In this document: positions 15,402 through 24,235 of the stretch, piece by piece
How the letters are laid out: each line of letters begins with the position of its first letter
How positions within the stretch are numbered: the stretch's first letter is position 1
From: JANPEF01 sp046596055
GTDB taxonomy: Bacteria; Eisenbacteria; RBG-16-71-46; DASYSL01
Direction: 5' to 3'
Assembly (NCBI GenBank): GCA_046596055.1
Contig: JBKJNH010000304.1
Location: 1 to 28,614, forward strand
DNA: 28,614 bases
Made by a program: the position numbers and the translations under genes
The notes under the pieces: model-generated
The model's database searches: none
Told to the model about the DNA's origin: nothing
The model's input: only the letters and a program-made list of their open reading frames with translations

Positions 15402-16544
15402 CTACGGTTTCGCCGCCCCGGCCGCACTCCAGTCATCGGCCACGGTCTTCCCCGGGCCGTACGACGTGAACAGCTTCCCCCATTCGCTCTCGAGGATCTT
15501 CTCGACGCGCGGCTTGCCGACGAACGGGTACCAGTAGGCGTCGTGGTAAAGCCGCGAAGCGGCAAAAGCCCACGGCACGATCGGCGTGCGCAGCAGGAAG
15601 TGCTCGAGCGGCTTCAGGGGCCCCCAGTAAATCAGCTTCTGCCCGCGCGAGGCCATCGTGTCCTCGCCCGGTGAGAAGTGGAGATTGACCCCCGAAACGT
15701 CGTCGCCCACGAGTTCGATCTCGGCCGGATCGCCCACGCCGAGGCCCGCCTCGTGCGCCAGGCGGATGTACTTGAGCCCCATCGGGTCGATGCCCATGAG
15801 CTTCGCGCCGATCGCATCGATGGCGACCATGTCGTTCGAGGCAAGGATCAGGTTGGCGATGCGCGGCCGCATGGCGCGCGGGCCAGGGCCGTCGCCGGCA
15901 ACCGTTCCGTCCATGATCGCGAACAGTCCGGGGTGGATCTCCTTCTGGATCGCGAGCAGGTCGACGAGCGTCTCGTGGATCACGGCGTGCGTCCAGTGGC
16001 GGTTCTCCTGCAGCAGCCCGCCGAACGCGTTCTTCATCGCGCCGGTCGTCGTGGTGAAGACGTGCGTCTTCAAGGTCGGCATGTGGATCACGTTGCTGCC
16101 GATCAGGCGTTGCGGCACGAGGATCCCCTTCGGGAACACCTGATTCAGCACGCGCATCTTCGACTTCGGCTCGTACTTCACCCACTCGGTGCCGGGCTCG
16201 TTCAGGTACTGGATGTCGACCTTCGCGCGATCGAGCACCGGCTGCAGGTTGTTGTTCACCGCCCCGACGCGGCAGTCGACGACGACCGTGCGGTTTTGCG
16301 CCGCGTAGATCTTCTCGCGGGGGTGGCCGATCGCGACCAGCTTGTCGATCGCCGCCTCGAGCTGCCACGGCGTCGTCGAGCACGCCGGCATGTAGACGTG
16401 CCAGGAGATGTTGATGCGCAGGGACGTCTCCGGGCCCACGGGCAGCGCCTCGCGGATGCCGGCGAGGTCCATGAGCCGCGCGTAGTCCTCGCGCACGGTC
16501 GCCGGTTTCGTGAACAGGACTGCGACCTTCGAACGGGGGGTCAT
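15402..16544 (-). CDS. DUF362 family protein
   Basis: A 380-residue soluble protein. Typical DUF362 segments are KVAVLFTKPATV near the start, RINISWHVYMPACSTTPWQLEAAID, PTLKTHVFTTTTGAMKNAFGGL, AIMDGTVAGDGPGP and LASNDMVAIDAIGAKLMGIDP. The family is uncharacterised; some members carry ferredoxin domains, but no clustered cysteines are present here, so no iron-sulfur centre is expected. The ATG overlaps the stop of the preceding acyl-CoA dehydrogenase (ATGA, 16541-16544). It is the last gene of the acyl-CoA oxidation operon, which suggests a role connected to that pathway or its electron transfer, but the sequence does not show what it does. Confidence 0.85.
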   Translation of the reverse strand: MTPRSKVAVLFTKPATVREDYARLMDLAGIREALPVGPETSLRINISWHVYMPACSTTPWQLEAAIDKLVAIGHPREKIYAAQNRTVVVDCRVGAVNNNLQPVLDRAKVDIQYLNEPGTEWVKYEPKSKMRVLNQVFPKGILVPQRLIGSNVIHMPTLKTHVFTTTTGAMKNAFGGLLQENRHWTHAVIHETLVDLLAIQKEIHPGLFAIMDGTVAGDGPGPRAMRPRIANLILASNDMVAIDAIGAKLMGIDPMGLKYIRLAHEAGLGVGDPAEIELVGDDVSGVNLHFSPGEDTMASRGQKLIYWGPLKPLEHFLLRTPIVPWAFAASRLYHDAYWYPFVGKPRVEKILESEWGKLFTSYGPGKTVADDWSAAGAAKP

Positions 16545-17752
16545 GTCGCGGTCTCCGGGGTCCGGGTCGAGGCGACGGCGTCCACCTGAGTGGCAATGGC
16601 GGCTGCGGCGGCCGCGACCAGCTCGCGGGCGATCACGATCCGCTGGATCTCGCTGGCGCCCTCGTAGATCTCGGTCACGCGCGCGTCGCGGTAGTAGCGC
16701 TCGACCGGGTACTCCTTCACGTAGCCGTAGCCGCCGTGGATCTGGATCGCGCGATGCGTGACGAAGGTCGCGGCTTCCGAGGCGTACAGCTTGGCCATCG
16801 AAGCGTCGATGCGGTGCGGCAGGCCGTTCATCTTCTTCCACGCGGCGCGCTGGACGAGCAGGCGCGCGCCGGCCACGCGGCGTTCCATCTCGGCGATCAG
16901 GAATGCGACGGGCTGGTGCTCGTGCAGCTTCTTGCCGAAAGTCATGCGAGTGTCGGCGTACTTCACCGCCTCGGTGAACGCCGCGCCGGCGATCCCCAGC
17001 GACTGGGCGCCGATGCCGATCCGGCCACCGTCGAGTGTCGACATCGCGATCTTGAAGCCCTGGCCCTCGGCCCCGAGCCGGTTCGCAACCGGCACGCGGC
17101 AGTCCTGGAGCGCCAGTTCGACCGTGTCCGAGGCCCGGAGCCCCATCTTGTCCTCGTGCTTGCCGACCGAGAATCCGGGCAGGTCCGGCGTGATGAGGAA
17201 GGCTGTGATCCCGCGCGGTCCCGCCGCCGGATCCGGGTTCGTGCGCGCAAACAGCACGATCGCACCGGCCTGCGCACCGTTGGTGACCCAGTTCTTCGTG
17301 CCGTTGAGGACGTAGTGATCCCCGTCGAGTCGGGCCGTGCACGACAGGCCCGCCGCGTCGGAACCCGCACCGGGCTCGGAGAGCGAGAACGCCCCGAGCG
17401 TGCCCGAGGTCAGCATCGGCAGGAAGCGCGCCTTCTGCTCGTCGGTGCCGTAGGTGACGATCGGCCAGCAGCACACCGAGTTGTGCACCGAGATCATGAC
17501 CGACAGGGCGGCCGACACGCGCGCCAGTTCCTCCAGCGCGATCGCGTAGGCGAGCGCGTCGTAGCCCACGCCGCCGTGCTCCTCGGGAACGAGCAGGCCG
17601 AAGAATCCGAGCTCGGCGAGCTGGGCCAGCGCCTCGGTCGGCAGGATCTTGTCGTGGTCCCACGCGGCGGCGTGCGGCGCGAACTCGCTCGTCGCGAGGT
17701 CGCGGATCATGTCGCGCACCTGCTGGTGGTCGGGCGAGAGGCGAAAGTCCAT
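16541..17752 (-). CDS. Acyl-CoA dehydrogenase (third copy in operon order)
   Basis: A 403-residue FAD-dependent acyl-CoA dehydrogenase, normal length for the short/medium-chain type. Landmarks are FSLSEPGAGSDAAG (FAD/substrate loop), NGTKNWVTNG, DKMGLRASDTVEL, GRIGIGAQSLGIA, RMTFGKKL and IQIHGGYGYVKEYPVERYYRDARVTEIYEGASEIQR. In the last, Glu364 aligns with the catalytic base of SCAD-type enzymes. It forms the trans-2 double bond of acyl-CoA and passes electrons to ETF. It has a C-terminal Ala-rich extension. The start is 2 bases after the stop of the upstream paralogue, so translation is coupled. The chain-length preference cannot be read reliably. Confidence 0.92.
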   Translation of the reverse strand: MDFRLSPDHQQVRDMIRDLATSEFAPHAAAWDHDKILPTEALAQLAELGFFGLLVPEEHGGVGYDALAYAIALEELARVSAALSVMISVHNSVCCWPIVTYGTDEQKARFLPMLTSGTLGAFSLSEPGAGSDAAGLSCTARLDGDHYVLNGTKNWVTNGAQAGAIVLFARTNPDPAAGPRGITAFLITPDLPGFSVGKHEDKMGLRASDTVELALQDCRVPVANRLGAEGQGFKIAMSTLDGGRIGIGAQSLGIAGAAFTEAVKYADTRMTFGKKLHEHQPVAFLIAEMERRVAGARLLVQRAAWKKMNGLPHRIDASMAKLYASEAATFVTHRAIQIHGGYGYVKEYPVERYYRDARVTEIYEGASEIQRIVIARELVAAAAAAIATQVDAVASTRTPETAT

Positions 17753-17754
17753 GC

Positions 17755-18903
17755 TCAGGCCCCCGCCGCGACGGCATGGCGGGCGACGAGGAGCTTCTGC
17801 ATCTCGCTCGTGCCCTCGTAGAGCGTCGTGACGCGGGCGTCCCGGGCGTAGCGCTCGACCCCGGTCGACTCGAGGTAGCCCCAACCACCGTGGACCTGGA
17901 CGCAGCGATCGGCGCAGCGCACGGCCGCCTCGCTCGCCGTCCATTTGGCGCGAGCCGACAGGTGCGCGAAGTCTTCGCCGCGGTCGCGCGCGGTCGCCGC
18001 CTCGTGGGTGAACAGGCGCGCCACGTCGCGCTCGACGGCCATGTCGGCGAGCATCTCGCCGACGCCGCCGAACTGCGCAAGCTCCTTGCCGAACTGCTGC
18101 CGCGTGCGGGCGTAGGCAATCGCACGGTCGGTCGTCTCGGCCGCGATGCCCACGGCCTGCGCGGCCACGCCGATGCGACCCACGTTCAGTGCTGCGAGCG
18201 CGATCTTCATCCCCTGCCCCGGCTCACCCAGCAACGCATCGGCGGGCAGCCGCACGTTCTCGAAATGAAGCGCGCGTACGTCGGCCGGATGGAGGCCCAT
18301 CGTCCGCTCGCGCTCGGCACGCGTGATGCCGGCGGAATCGCCCGGGACGAGAAACGCCGAGAGCCCGCGGGCGCCGGCGGCGGGATCCGTCGTCGCGATC
18401 ACCAGCACCAGCCCCGCGGGGCCGCCGTTGGTGACCATGACCTTCTCGCCGTTCAGGGCCCATCCGTCGCCATCGCGCCGCGCGTGCGTGCGCATCGCAC
18501 CGGCGTCGCTGCCGGCCTCGCGCTCGGTCATCGCGAACGCCCCAAGCACCTCGCCGCGCGCGAGCCGCGGTAGCCAGGCCGCCTTCTGCGTGGCCGTGCC
18601 GAACGTGAGCAACGGCACGCCGACCAGCGTCGCATGCACCGAGACCAGGATCGCGTGGGCGGGCGAGACGCGCGACAGCTCCTCGAGAACGATGGCGTAG
18701 GCGAGCGTGTCGAGCCCCGCGCCGCCGTCCGCGCTCGGCCAGTGAACCGCCAGGAAGCCTTCCGTCGCGAGCAGCGCGACGTGATCGGCGGGAAAGCGGC
18801 GTTCCGCGTCGAGTGAAGCGATCGTGGGCCGCAGCACCTGCTCGGCGAACGAGCGGGCGCGGCACTGGAGGTCGAGATGCGCGGGCGGGAGCGCGAAGTC
18901 CAT
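17755..18903 (-). CDS. Acyl-CoA dehydrogenase (second copy in operon order)
   Basis: A 382-residue acyl-CoA dehydrogenase, the most divergent of the three here. Conserved pieces are FAMTEREAGSDAGAM, NGEKVMVTNGG, TMGLHPADVRALHFENV, GRIGVAAQAVGIA and VQVHGGWGYLESTGVERYARDARVTTLYEGTSEMQK, with the probable catalytic base Glu363. The usual GLRxSDT strand is changed to GLHPADV, suggesting a different substrate from its neighbours. The ATG overlaps the stop of the hydroxyacyl-CoA dehydrogenase by one base (TGATG). Function as a branched-chain or other short-chain acyl-CoA dehydrogenase is plausible but not shown. Confidence 0.9.
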   Translation of the reverse strand: MDFALPPAHLDLQCRARSFAEQVLRPTIASLDAERRFPADHVALLATEGFLAVHWPSADGGAGLDTLAYAIVLEELSRVSPAHAILVSVHATLVGVPLLTFGTATQKAAWLPRLARGEVLGAFAMTEREAGSDAGAMRTHARRDGDGWALNGEKVMVTNGGPAGLVLVIATTDPAAGARGLSAFLVPGDSAGITRAERERTMGLHPADVRALHFENVRLPADALLGEPGQGMKIALAALNVGRIGVAAQAVGIAAETTDRAIAYARTRQQFGKELAQFGGVGEMLADMAVERDVARLFTHEAATARDRGEDFAHLSARAKWTASEAAVRCADRCVQVHGGWGYLESTGVERYARDARVTTLYEGTSEMQKLLVARHAVAAGA

Positions 18904-19754
18904 CAGGCCGTGGCGTAGTCGTAGAAGCCGGCGCCGGACTTCCGGCCCAGCCGACCGGCGGCGACCATCTTCACCAGCAGCGGACACGGACGGTACTTCG
19001 AGTCGCCCAGGCCGTCGTGCAGCACGCGCATGATGTTGAGGCAGACGTCGAGCCCGATCAGGTCGGCGAGCGCCAACGGCCCCAGCGGATGATTCATGCC
19101 CAGCTTCATCACCGCATCGATCGCTTCGCGGGTGGCCACGCCCTCCATCAGGCAGAACACGGCCTCGTTGATCATCGGCATGAGCACGCGGTTCGACACG
19201 AATCCCGGGTAGTCCTGCACCTCGACCGGCGTCTTGCCCAGCTCCTCGGTCCAGGTCTTCACGGCGGCGTACGTCGCATCGCTGGTGGCGAGACCGCGGA
19301 TGATCTCGACCAGCTGCATGACGGGCACGGGGTTCATGAAGTGCATGCCGATCACGCGGTCGGGGCGTTTTGTCGCGGCGGCCAGCGCCGTGATCGAGAT
19401 CGAGGAGGTGTTCGACGCGAGGATCGCGTCGGCGGGAAGGATGCCGTCGAGCGTGGCGAACAGCGTGCGCTTGATCGCCTCGTCCTCGAGAATCGCCTCG
19501 ACGCACAGGGACGCCTGCGCCAGCTCCGTTGCCTTCGTCGTGCCGCGGATCCGACCGAGCACGGAATCCCGGTCGGCCTCGCTCAGCGTGCCCTTCTTGA
19601 CGATGCGATCGAGCGACCCCCGGATCGACTTCTGCGCGACGGCGATGCGTGCGTCGTCCACCTCGAGGAGCAGGACGTCGTGGCCCTTCGCCGCGAAGAC
19701 CTGCGCGATGCCGTTGCCCATGGTGCCACCGCCGACGACTCCGACGACGCTCAC
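18903..19754 (-). CDS. hbd: 3-hydroxybutyryl-CoA (3-hydroxyacyl-CoA) dehydrogenase
   Basis: A 283-residue NAD-dependent dehydrogenase, the standard length for the stand-alone short-chain enzyme. VVGGGTMGNGIAQVFA (residues 6-21) is the dinucleotide-binding motif. ASNTSSISIT, MHFMNPVPVMQLVEII (His138 and Glu150, the catalytic pair) and GFVSNRVLMPMINEA (Asn188) follow. It interconverts 3-hydroxyacyl-CoA and 3-ketoacyl-CoA. The GTG start at 19754 was chosen because it overlaps the thiolase stop (GTGA) and begins right at the Rossmann strand. Upstream codons would overlap the thiolase further and add a basic tail not seen in the family. Confidence 0.93.
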   Translation of the reverse strand: MSVVGVVGGGTMGNGIAQVFAAKGHDVLLLEVDDARIAVAQKSIRGSLDRIVKKGTLSEADRDSVLGRIRGTTKATELAQASLCVEAILEDEAIKRTLFATLDGILPADAILASNTSSISITALAAATKRPDRVIGMHFMNPVPVMQLVEIIRGLATSDATYAAVKTWTEELGKTPVEVQDYPGFVSNRVLMPMINEAVFCLMEGVATREAIDAVMKLGMNHPLGPLALADLIGLDVCLNIMRVLHDGLGDSKYRPCPLLVKMVAAGRLGRKSGAGFYDYATA

Positions 19755-20938
19755 GCGTACGCCTCGACCGACAGCGCGACGGCGTTGCCGCCGCCCAGGC
19801 ACAGTGTGGCGAGACCCGACTTCGCCCCCCGGTCCTTCATCGCGTAGAGCAGGGTGACCAGCACGCGCGCGCCCGAGGCGCCGATCGGGTGGCCCAGCGC
19901 GACCGCTCCGCCGTTGACGTTGACGCGGTTCCAGTCCCAGCCCAGTTCCTGGCCGTCGGCCAGCGCCTGCACGGCGAACGCCTCATTGGCCTCGATCAGG
20001 TCGTACGCGTCGATCTTCTTCCCGGTGAGTGCGAGCAACTTGTTCACCGCGACGACCGGCGCGTAGAACAGCATCTTCGGGTCGCCGCCGCCGGTCGCGT
20101 AGCCGGTGATCTTCGCCAGCGGCACGAGCCCGCGGCGCAGCGCCTCCTGCTCCTCCATGACGATCAGCGCGGCGCCGCCGTCGTTGAGGCCGGGCGCATT
20201 GCCGGCGGTGACGGTACCGTCCTTCTGGAACGCGGTCGGCAGCTTCGCAAGTCCCTCGATCGTGGTGTCGGGGCGCACCGGCTCGTCGTCGGCGATCACG
20301 ACCGGATCGCCCTTCCGCTGCGCGATGCTCACGGACACGATCTCGTCCTTGAACCGGCCTGCGGCCATCGCGGCGGCGGCCTTCCGGTGCGACTGCACCG
20401 AGAACTCGTCCTGCTCGGCGCGGCCGATCTTCGAGTTGGCGGCCGTGAACTCGGCCAGCGCCCCCATGTGGCAGTCGTTGAACGAGCACCACAGCCCGTC
20501 CTTGACCACGCCGTCGACCAGCTTGGTGTCGCCCAGCTTGACGCCCGTGCGGCCCGTGTACAGGTAGTGCGGCACGTTCGACATCGACTCCATGCCGCCG
20601 GCGACCACGATCTTCGCGTCGCCCGCGCGCACGGCCTGGGCCGCGAGCATCACGGCCTTGAGGCCCGAGCCGCACACCTTGTTGATGGTCAGCGCGCCGA
20701 TTGCAGGGTCGATGCCGGCGACGAGCTGCGCCTGCCGCGCCGGCGCCTGCCCGGCGCCGCCCTGGACGACGTGGCCCATGATCACTTCGTCGGGATCGCT
20801 CGCACCGAGGCCCGCGCGCTTCATGGCCTCCGCGATCGCGATGCCGCCGAGCCTGGGGGCCGTGAGCGGCGCCAGCCCGCCGAGGAACTTGCCGATAGGC
20901 GTCCGCGCGCCCGCAACGATGACCGGGGTGAAGCTCAT
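19751..20938 (-). CDS. atoB: Acetyl-CoA C-acyltransferase (thiolase)
   Basis: A 395-residue thiolase of biosynthetic/short-chain type. The nucleophile is Cys89 in INKVCGSGLKAV. NEAFA, GGAVALGHPIGASGAR (His350) and CLGGGNAVALSVE (Cys380) complete the active site. It cleaves 3-ketoacyl-CoA with CoA, or condenses two acetyl-CoA in the reverse direction. The start ATG overlaps the stop of the first acyl-CoA dehydrogenase by 4 bases (ATGA). It sits between that enzyme and the hydroxyacyl-CoA dehydrogenase it works with. The gene symbol reflects the family type, not a tested direction. Confidence 0.93.
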   Translation of the reverse strand: MSFTPVIVAGARTPIGKFLGGLAPLTAPRLGGIAIAEAMKRAGLGASDPDEVIMGHVVQGGAGQAPARQAQLVAGIDPAIGALTINKVCGSGLKAVMLAAQAVRAGDAKIVVAGGMESMSNVPHYLYTGRTGVKLGDTKLVDGVVKDGLWCSFNDCHMGALAEFTAANSKIGRAEQDEFSVQSHRKAAAAMAAGRFKDEIVSVSIAQRKGDPVVIADDEPVRPDTTIEGLAKLPTAFQKDGTVTAGNAPGLNDGGAALIVMEEQEALRRGLVPLAKITGYATGGGDPKMLFYAPVVAVNKLLALTGKKIDAYDLIEANEAFAVQALADGQELGWDWNRVNVNGGAVALGHPIGASGARVLVTLLYAMKDRGAKSGLATLCLGGGNAVALSVEAYA

Positions 20939-22119
20939 CCCTTGTCCCCTTCCCAGGCGTAGCCCGCGTCCTTCAACAGGTGCTTGGCGATGACAATGCG
21001 CTGGATCTCGCTCGTGCCCTCGCCGATCTCCATGAGCTTCGCGTCGCGGAAGTAGCGCTCGACATGCATTTCGCGCATGTAGCCCATGCCGCCGTGGATC
21101 TGGATCGCGCGGTCGGCACACCAGGTCGAGGCCTCCGAGGCGTACAGCTTCGCCATCGCGCCCTCCTTCTGGTACGGCAGGCCGTGATCCTTGCGCCACG
21201 CCGCGTCGTAGACGAGGTGACGCGCGGCCTGGATCTTGAGCGCCATGTCCGAGAGCATGAACTGGATCGCCTGGAACTCGGCGATGGGCTTGCCGAACTG
21301 CTTGCGCTCCATCGCGTACTTCACGGCGGCGTCGAAGGCGCCCTGCGCGATCCCCAGCGACAGCGCGCCGATCGAGATCCGCCCGCCGGCGAGCGTGGAG
21401 AGAAACTGCTTGTAGCCCATGTTCTCGACGCCCAGCAGCTGGTCGGCGGGAACGAACATGTCCTCGAAGTGCAGCTCGACCGTGTCGGACGAGCGCAGGC
21501 CCATCTTGTTCTCGCGCTTGCCCACCTTGAAACCGGGCGTGTTCGACTCGATGATGAACGAGCTGATGCCGCGCGTGCCCTTGCTCTTGTCGGTCTTCGC
21601 GGTGAAGACGATGACCTCGGCGACCGAGCCGTTCGTGATGTAGATCTTGGTGCCGTTGACACGCCAGCCGCCGTCGTCGCGCACCGCGCTGGTCTGCGTC
21701 CCGCCGGCATCGGAGCCCGCGTTGGGCTCGGTGAGGCCGAAGGCTCCCAGCGCCTGCCCCGAGGCCATGCGGGTGAGGTACTTCTTCTTCTGGGCGTCGG
21801 TGCCGAACGCGTTGATGGGGCCGCAGCCCAGCGAGACGTGCGCCGCGAGCGTGATCCCAAGCGCCGCGTCGACCCGGCCGATCTCCTCGACCGCGATGCA
21901 GTAGGCGAGCGTGTCGAGCCCGGCGCCGCCGACGTCCTCGCCGTAGGGCAGGCCGAGGAAGCCGAGATCCGCCATCTGGCGGACCAGGTCGGCCGGGAAC
22001 TCCTCGTGCTCGTCGCGGTGCGCCGCCCCGGGCAACACGGCCTCGAGGGCGAACTTGCGCGCCGCGTCGCGCACCTGAAGGTGCTCTTCGCGCAGCAGCT
22101 GTTCCATCACAGTGGACAT
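20935..22119 (-). CDS. Short-chain acyl-CoA dehydrogenase, first gene of the operon
   Basis: A 394-residue protein closest in style to butyryl-CoA / short-chain acyl-CoA dehydrogenases. Motifs are FGLTEPNAGSDAGGTQT, NGTKIYITNGSVA, NKMGLRSSDTVELHFEDM, GRISIGALSLGIAQGA, RKQFGKPI and IQIHGGMGYMREMHVERYFRDAKLMEIGEGTSEIQR, with Glu367 as catalytic base at the classical position. The ATG has GGAG 5 bases upstream on its strand. A good promoter lies at 22176-22204, giving a leader of about 50 bases. Being first and best matched to the thiolase and 3-hydroxybutyryl-CoA dehydrogenase, it likely performs the butyryl-CoA step. Confidence 0.93.
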   Translation of the reverse strand: MSTVMEQLLREEHLQVRDAARKFALEAVLPGAAHRDEHEEFPADLVRQMADLGFLGLPYGEDVGGAGLDTLAYCIAVEEIGRVDAALGITLAAHVSLGCGPINAFGTDAQKKKYLTRMASGQALGAFGLTEPNAGSDAGGTQTSAVRDDGGWRVNGTKIYITNGSVAEVIVFTAKTDKSKGTRGISSFIIESNTPGFKVGKRENKMGLRSSDTVELHFEDMFVPADQLLGVENMGYKQFLSTLAGGRISIGALSLGIAQGAFDAAVKYAMERKQFGKPIAEFQAIQFMLSDMALKIQAARHLVYDAAWRKDHGLPYQKEGAMAKLYASEASTWCADRAIQIHGGMGYMREMHVERYFRDAKLMEIGEGTSEIQRIVIAKHLLKDAGYAWEGDKG

Positions 22120-22175
22120 GCGATCTCCGGGGGGACTAAGGGCGCAGAGGGTTCAAGAAACGACGGTGTCCCCGC

Positions 22176-22204
22176 ATTGTACGGACACTCGGCCGCGGAC
22201 TCAA
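22176..22204 (-). promoter_or_regulatory. Sigma70-type promoter of the acyl-CoA oxidation operon
   Basis: On the minus strand TTGAGT (22199-22204) and TACAAT (22176-22181; 5/6 to the -10 consensus) are separated by exactly 17 bases. Transcription should start near 22169, about 50 bases before the ATG at 22119. No obvious inverted-repeat operator for a FadR- or TetR-type repressor was seen around it. Confidence 0.7.
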
Positions 22205-22254
22205 GGCCGGGCCCGCCCCCGCCCGCCGACCCAGACGCCGACCGGACGAGCCGT

Positions 22255-23175
22255 TCACCTGGCCCGGGCGCTGAGCGTGCGCGCCTGCGCCTCGACCGTG
22301 TCGCGCATCCGGTCGAACGCAACGCGTCCCTCGTCGAGCTCGCGGGCGAATCGCGCCTCGAGGTCCGCGCGGTCGAGCGCGCGCCCGCTCGCGTACCAGC
22401 TCTTCGCCACCTGGCCGATCGCCCACGTGGCGGCAAACGTCGCCGCGGCGCCCGTCGCGGCGTCGATCATGCCGCCGATGATGGCTCCGCCAAAGCGTCC
22501 CGCGAGCCGGCCCAGCACGCGGCGCGCGAATCCCTCGATCGCCTGGCCGCCCAGCCCCAGACCCACGGTGGCGAGCAGCTCCTTCGCGTGGCTCGCATCG
22601 ACCTGGTGACCGTAGGCGGTCCCGATGTCGGCGACGAGCTTGACCTGCAGCGGGACGATCCCGAGCGTGGCCAGCCCTTGCGGCAGCAACTCGAGGGCAC
22701 CGGCGAACACCGCCGCCTGCCGGATCGTCTCGTCGAGCGACGCCTCGTCGGGCTTGCCCGCGGTGGCCGATGGGCTGCTGAACGCCGCCTCGACGACGGG
22801 TAGCGGCGCGGGCATCAGGTGCAGCGCGACGGGGGTGTCGATGGCCGGGCCGGCGTCCGCAGGCATTCCCAGGGCGACACGAAGCTGTTCGAGGAACGCG
22901 CGCTCCTGCGTGACGATCGCGCCGTCGGCGTGACACACCCCCAGCGCGAGCTCCCACGCCGCCGTGCGCAGCTCGGGCGTGACCAGCGCCCGCGCTTCCT
23001 CCTCGAGCGTGGTGGTGCCGAGCGCGACGTGTGCGTTCACGCTCGCGATCCCCGCGATGCCGAACGACTCGAACGTCGTGGTCAGTGCAGCGCGCTCGGC
23101 GCGGTCGCGCCGACCGTCGGCCTGCGCGGCAAGGAGTCCGATCGTGGCGATCGCTTCGTGTTCGCGGGAGTTCAT
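22255..23175 (-). CDS. TerB-like / DUF697-like domain protein
   Basis: A 306-residue protein. Residues about 1-110 carry two TerB-like acidic helix motifs (LAAQADGRRDRAERAAL and CHADGAIVTQERAFL), as in tellurite-resistance TerB / DjlA-type metal-binding helical domains. Residues about 150-270 resemble DUF697: ALELLPQGLATLGIVPLQVKLVADIGTAYG, then a Gly/Ala-rich hydrophobic stretch (GGAIIGGMIDAATGAAATFAATWAIG) that may enter the membrane. A charged helical tail ends the protein. It starts 7 bases after the stop of the exported NTF2-like gene, so the two form an operon. The domain calls are by pattern; the function is unknown and there is no other tellurite gene nearby. Confidence 0.7.
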   Translation of the reverse strand: MNSREHEAIATIGLLAAQADGRRDRAERAALTTTFESFGIAGIASVNAHVALGTTTLEEEARALVTPELRTAAWELALGVCHADGAIVTQERAFLEQLRVALGMPADAGPAIDTPVALHLMPAPLPVVEAAFSSPSATAGKPDEASLDETIRQAAVFAGALELLPQGLATLGIVPLQVKLVADIGTAYGHQVDASHAKELLATVGLGLGGQAIEGFARRVLGRLAGRFGGAIIGGMIDAATGAAATFAATWAIGQVAKSWYASGRALDRADLEARFARELDEGRVAFDRMRDTVEAQARTLSARAR

Positions 23176-23182
23176 GGCGTCC

Positions 23183-24139
23183 TCACTGGGGTGTGGGAGT
23201 CGGTGCGGTCGGCGGAGCGTCGTGTGCGGCCGGCTCGGGCGCCGGCACCAGGAGATCAAGCGCCAGCCGCCAACGCTTGCCGTCGGGATTGCGCCACAGG
23301 TGCAGAAACGCCTGCCGCGCCCCATCGGGCGGCGTGACCGTTCCGTAGGTGTAGCCGAGGTCGCCGGCATCGGACGCGCCACCGGCCGGAGCGCTCCAGG
23401 CGAGCGCGGTCTGCGCCCACGCAGCGCCGAGCGCCTCGCCCGCGACGGCCGAACCGATGGTCGGCGCCGTCCCGTCGCGGGCGACGCGCACGTCGCGATC
23501 GGCGTGGGTGGCGAGCGCGCGCGCCCAGCCGCCCTGGCCGATGGCGCCGGCGTAGGCACGCTCGGCCTCGAACAACGCATTCTCGGCCGCGACGCGCTTC
23601 GACTTCGTGATCTTCCTGGGCCTGCGCCCGGAGTCGCCGGCGCGCGTCCAGGTAAGCGGCTCGGCGGCGCTGCGCTCGTGTCCGTGCCCCGCATCGAGGA
23701 CCGCGCGCAAGGAACCATCGGCCTGTCGGCGCCACACGGTCACGTAGTGCCCGAATGCGATGGGCGCGTCGGCCGCGGTGCGGCGGAAGTCCCACGGCCC
23801 CGTCGTCCAACCGAGGTCGCCGCCGATCGAGGCCTCGGCGTAGCCGGGCTCCCAAGCAAGGCGGGCGTCGGGAGTTCCGGGATGGGCCGCGAGCCACGCC
23901 TGACCGTCCACGGGTCCCGGGCGAAACAGGATCGCTTGCGCCGCCAGGGCGGCGATGAACGCGGGCGTGATCCCGCGCGCCGCCGCGTCGGCAGAGAACG
24001 CGCGCTCGGCCGCGACGAACTCCGCGACATCTTCCGGCGGCGGCGCGGACGACGCGCCGGTGCCGAACGCAGGCGACGGCCCGCTCAGGAGGAACACCGG
24101 AAGGGCGAGGTAGACGCGCAACATGAGGCGAGGCGGCAT
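23183..24139 (-). CDS. Secreted protein with two DUF4440/NTF2-like domains
   Basis: A 318-residue protein with a signal peptide (LRVYLALPVFLLSGPSPAFG). Two similar alpha+beta cone domains follow. The first, residues about 35-155, contains AAERAFSADAAARG and GGDLGWTTGPWDF. The second, about 180-300, contains FEAERAYAGAIGQGG and AGDLGYTYGTV. Both have the SnoaL/DUF4440 pattern of a helix with AER.F/Y and a strand GDLGYT. The family includes ketosteroid-isomerase-like folds and many ligand binders without known activity. A ribosome site (GGGAG) lies 6 bases before the ATG, preceded by a GC-only 6-bp hairpin (24151-24166). The C-terminus is Pro/Ala-rich. The TerB-like gene follows in the same operon. 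Confidence 0.8.
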   Translation of the reverse strand: MPPRLMLRVYLALPVFLLSGPSPAFGTGASSAPPPEDVAEFVAAERAFSADAAARGITPAFIAALAAQAILFRPGPVDGQAWLAAHPGTPDARLAWEPGYAEASIGGDLGWTTGPWDFRRTAADAPIAFGHYVTVWRRQADGSLRAVLDAGHGHERSAAEPLTWTRAGDSGRRPRKITKSKRVAAENALFEAERAYAGAIGQGGWARALATHADRDVRVARDGTAPTIGSAVAGEALGAAWAQTALAWSAPAGGASDAGDLGYTYGTVTPPDGARQAFLHLWRNPDGKRWRLALDLLVPAPEPAAHDAPPTAPTPTPQ

Positions 24140-24235
24140 GGGGATCTCCCGGGGCGCGCACGCCCCCTGGCCCGATCGCCCCCAGCATGCACCCCCCGGG
24201 GGCGCGACACCAGCCCCGTGCAGGAAGGGCGAGGC

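Noticed and set aside
24192..24205. C-run/G-run palindrome (CCCCCCGGGGG)
   Set aside because: A simple GC run in a short intergenic gap, with no loop or T-tract; compositional in such GC-rich DNA.
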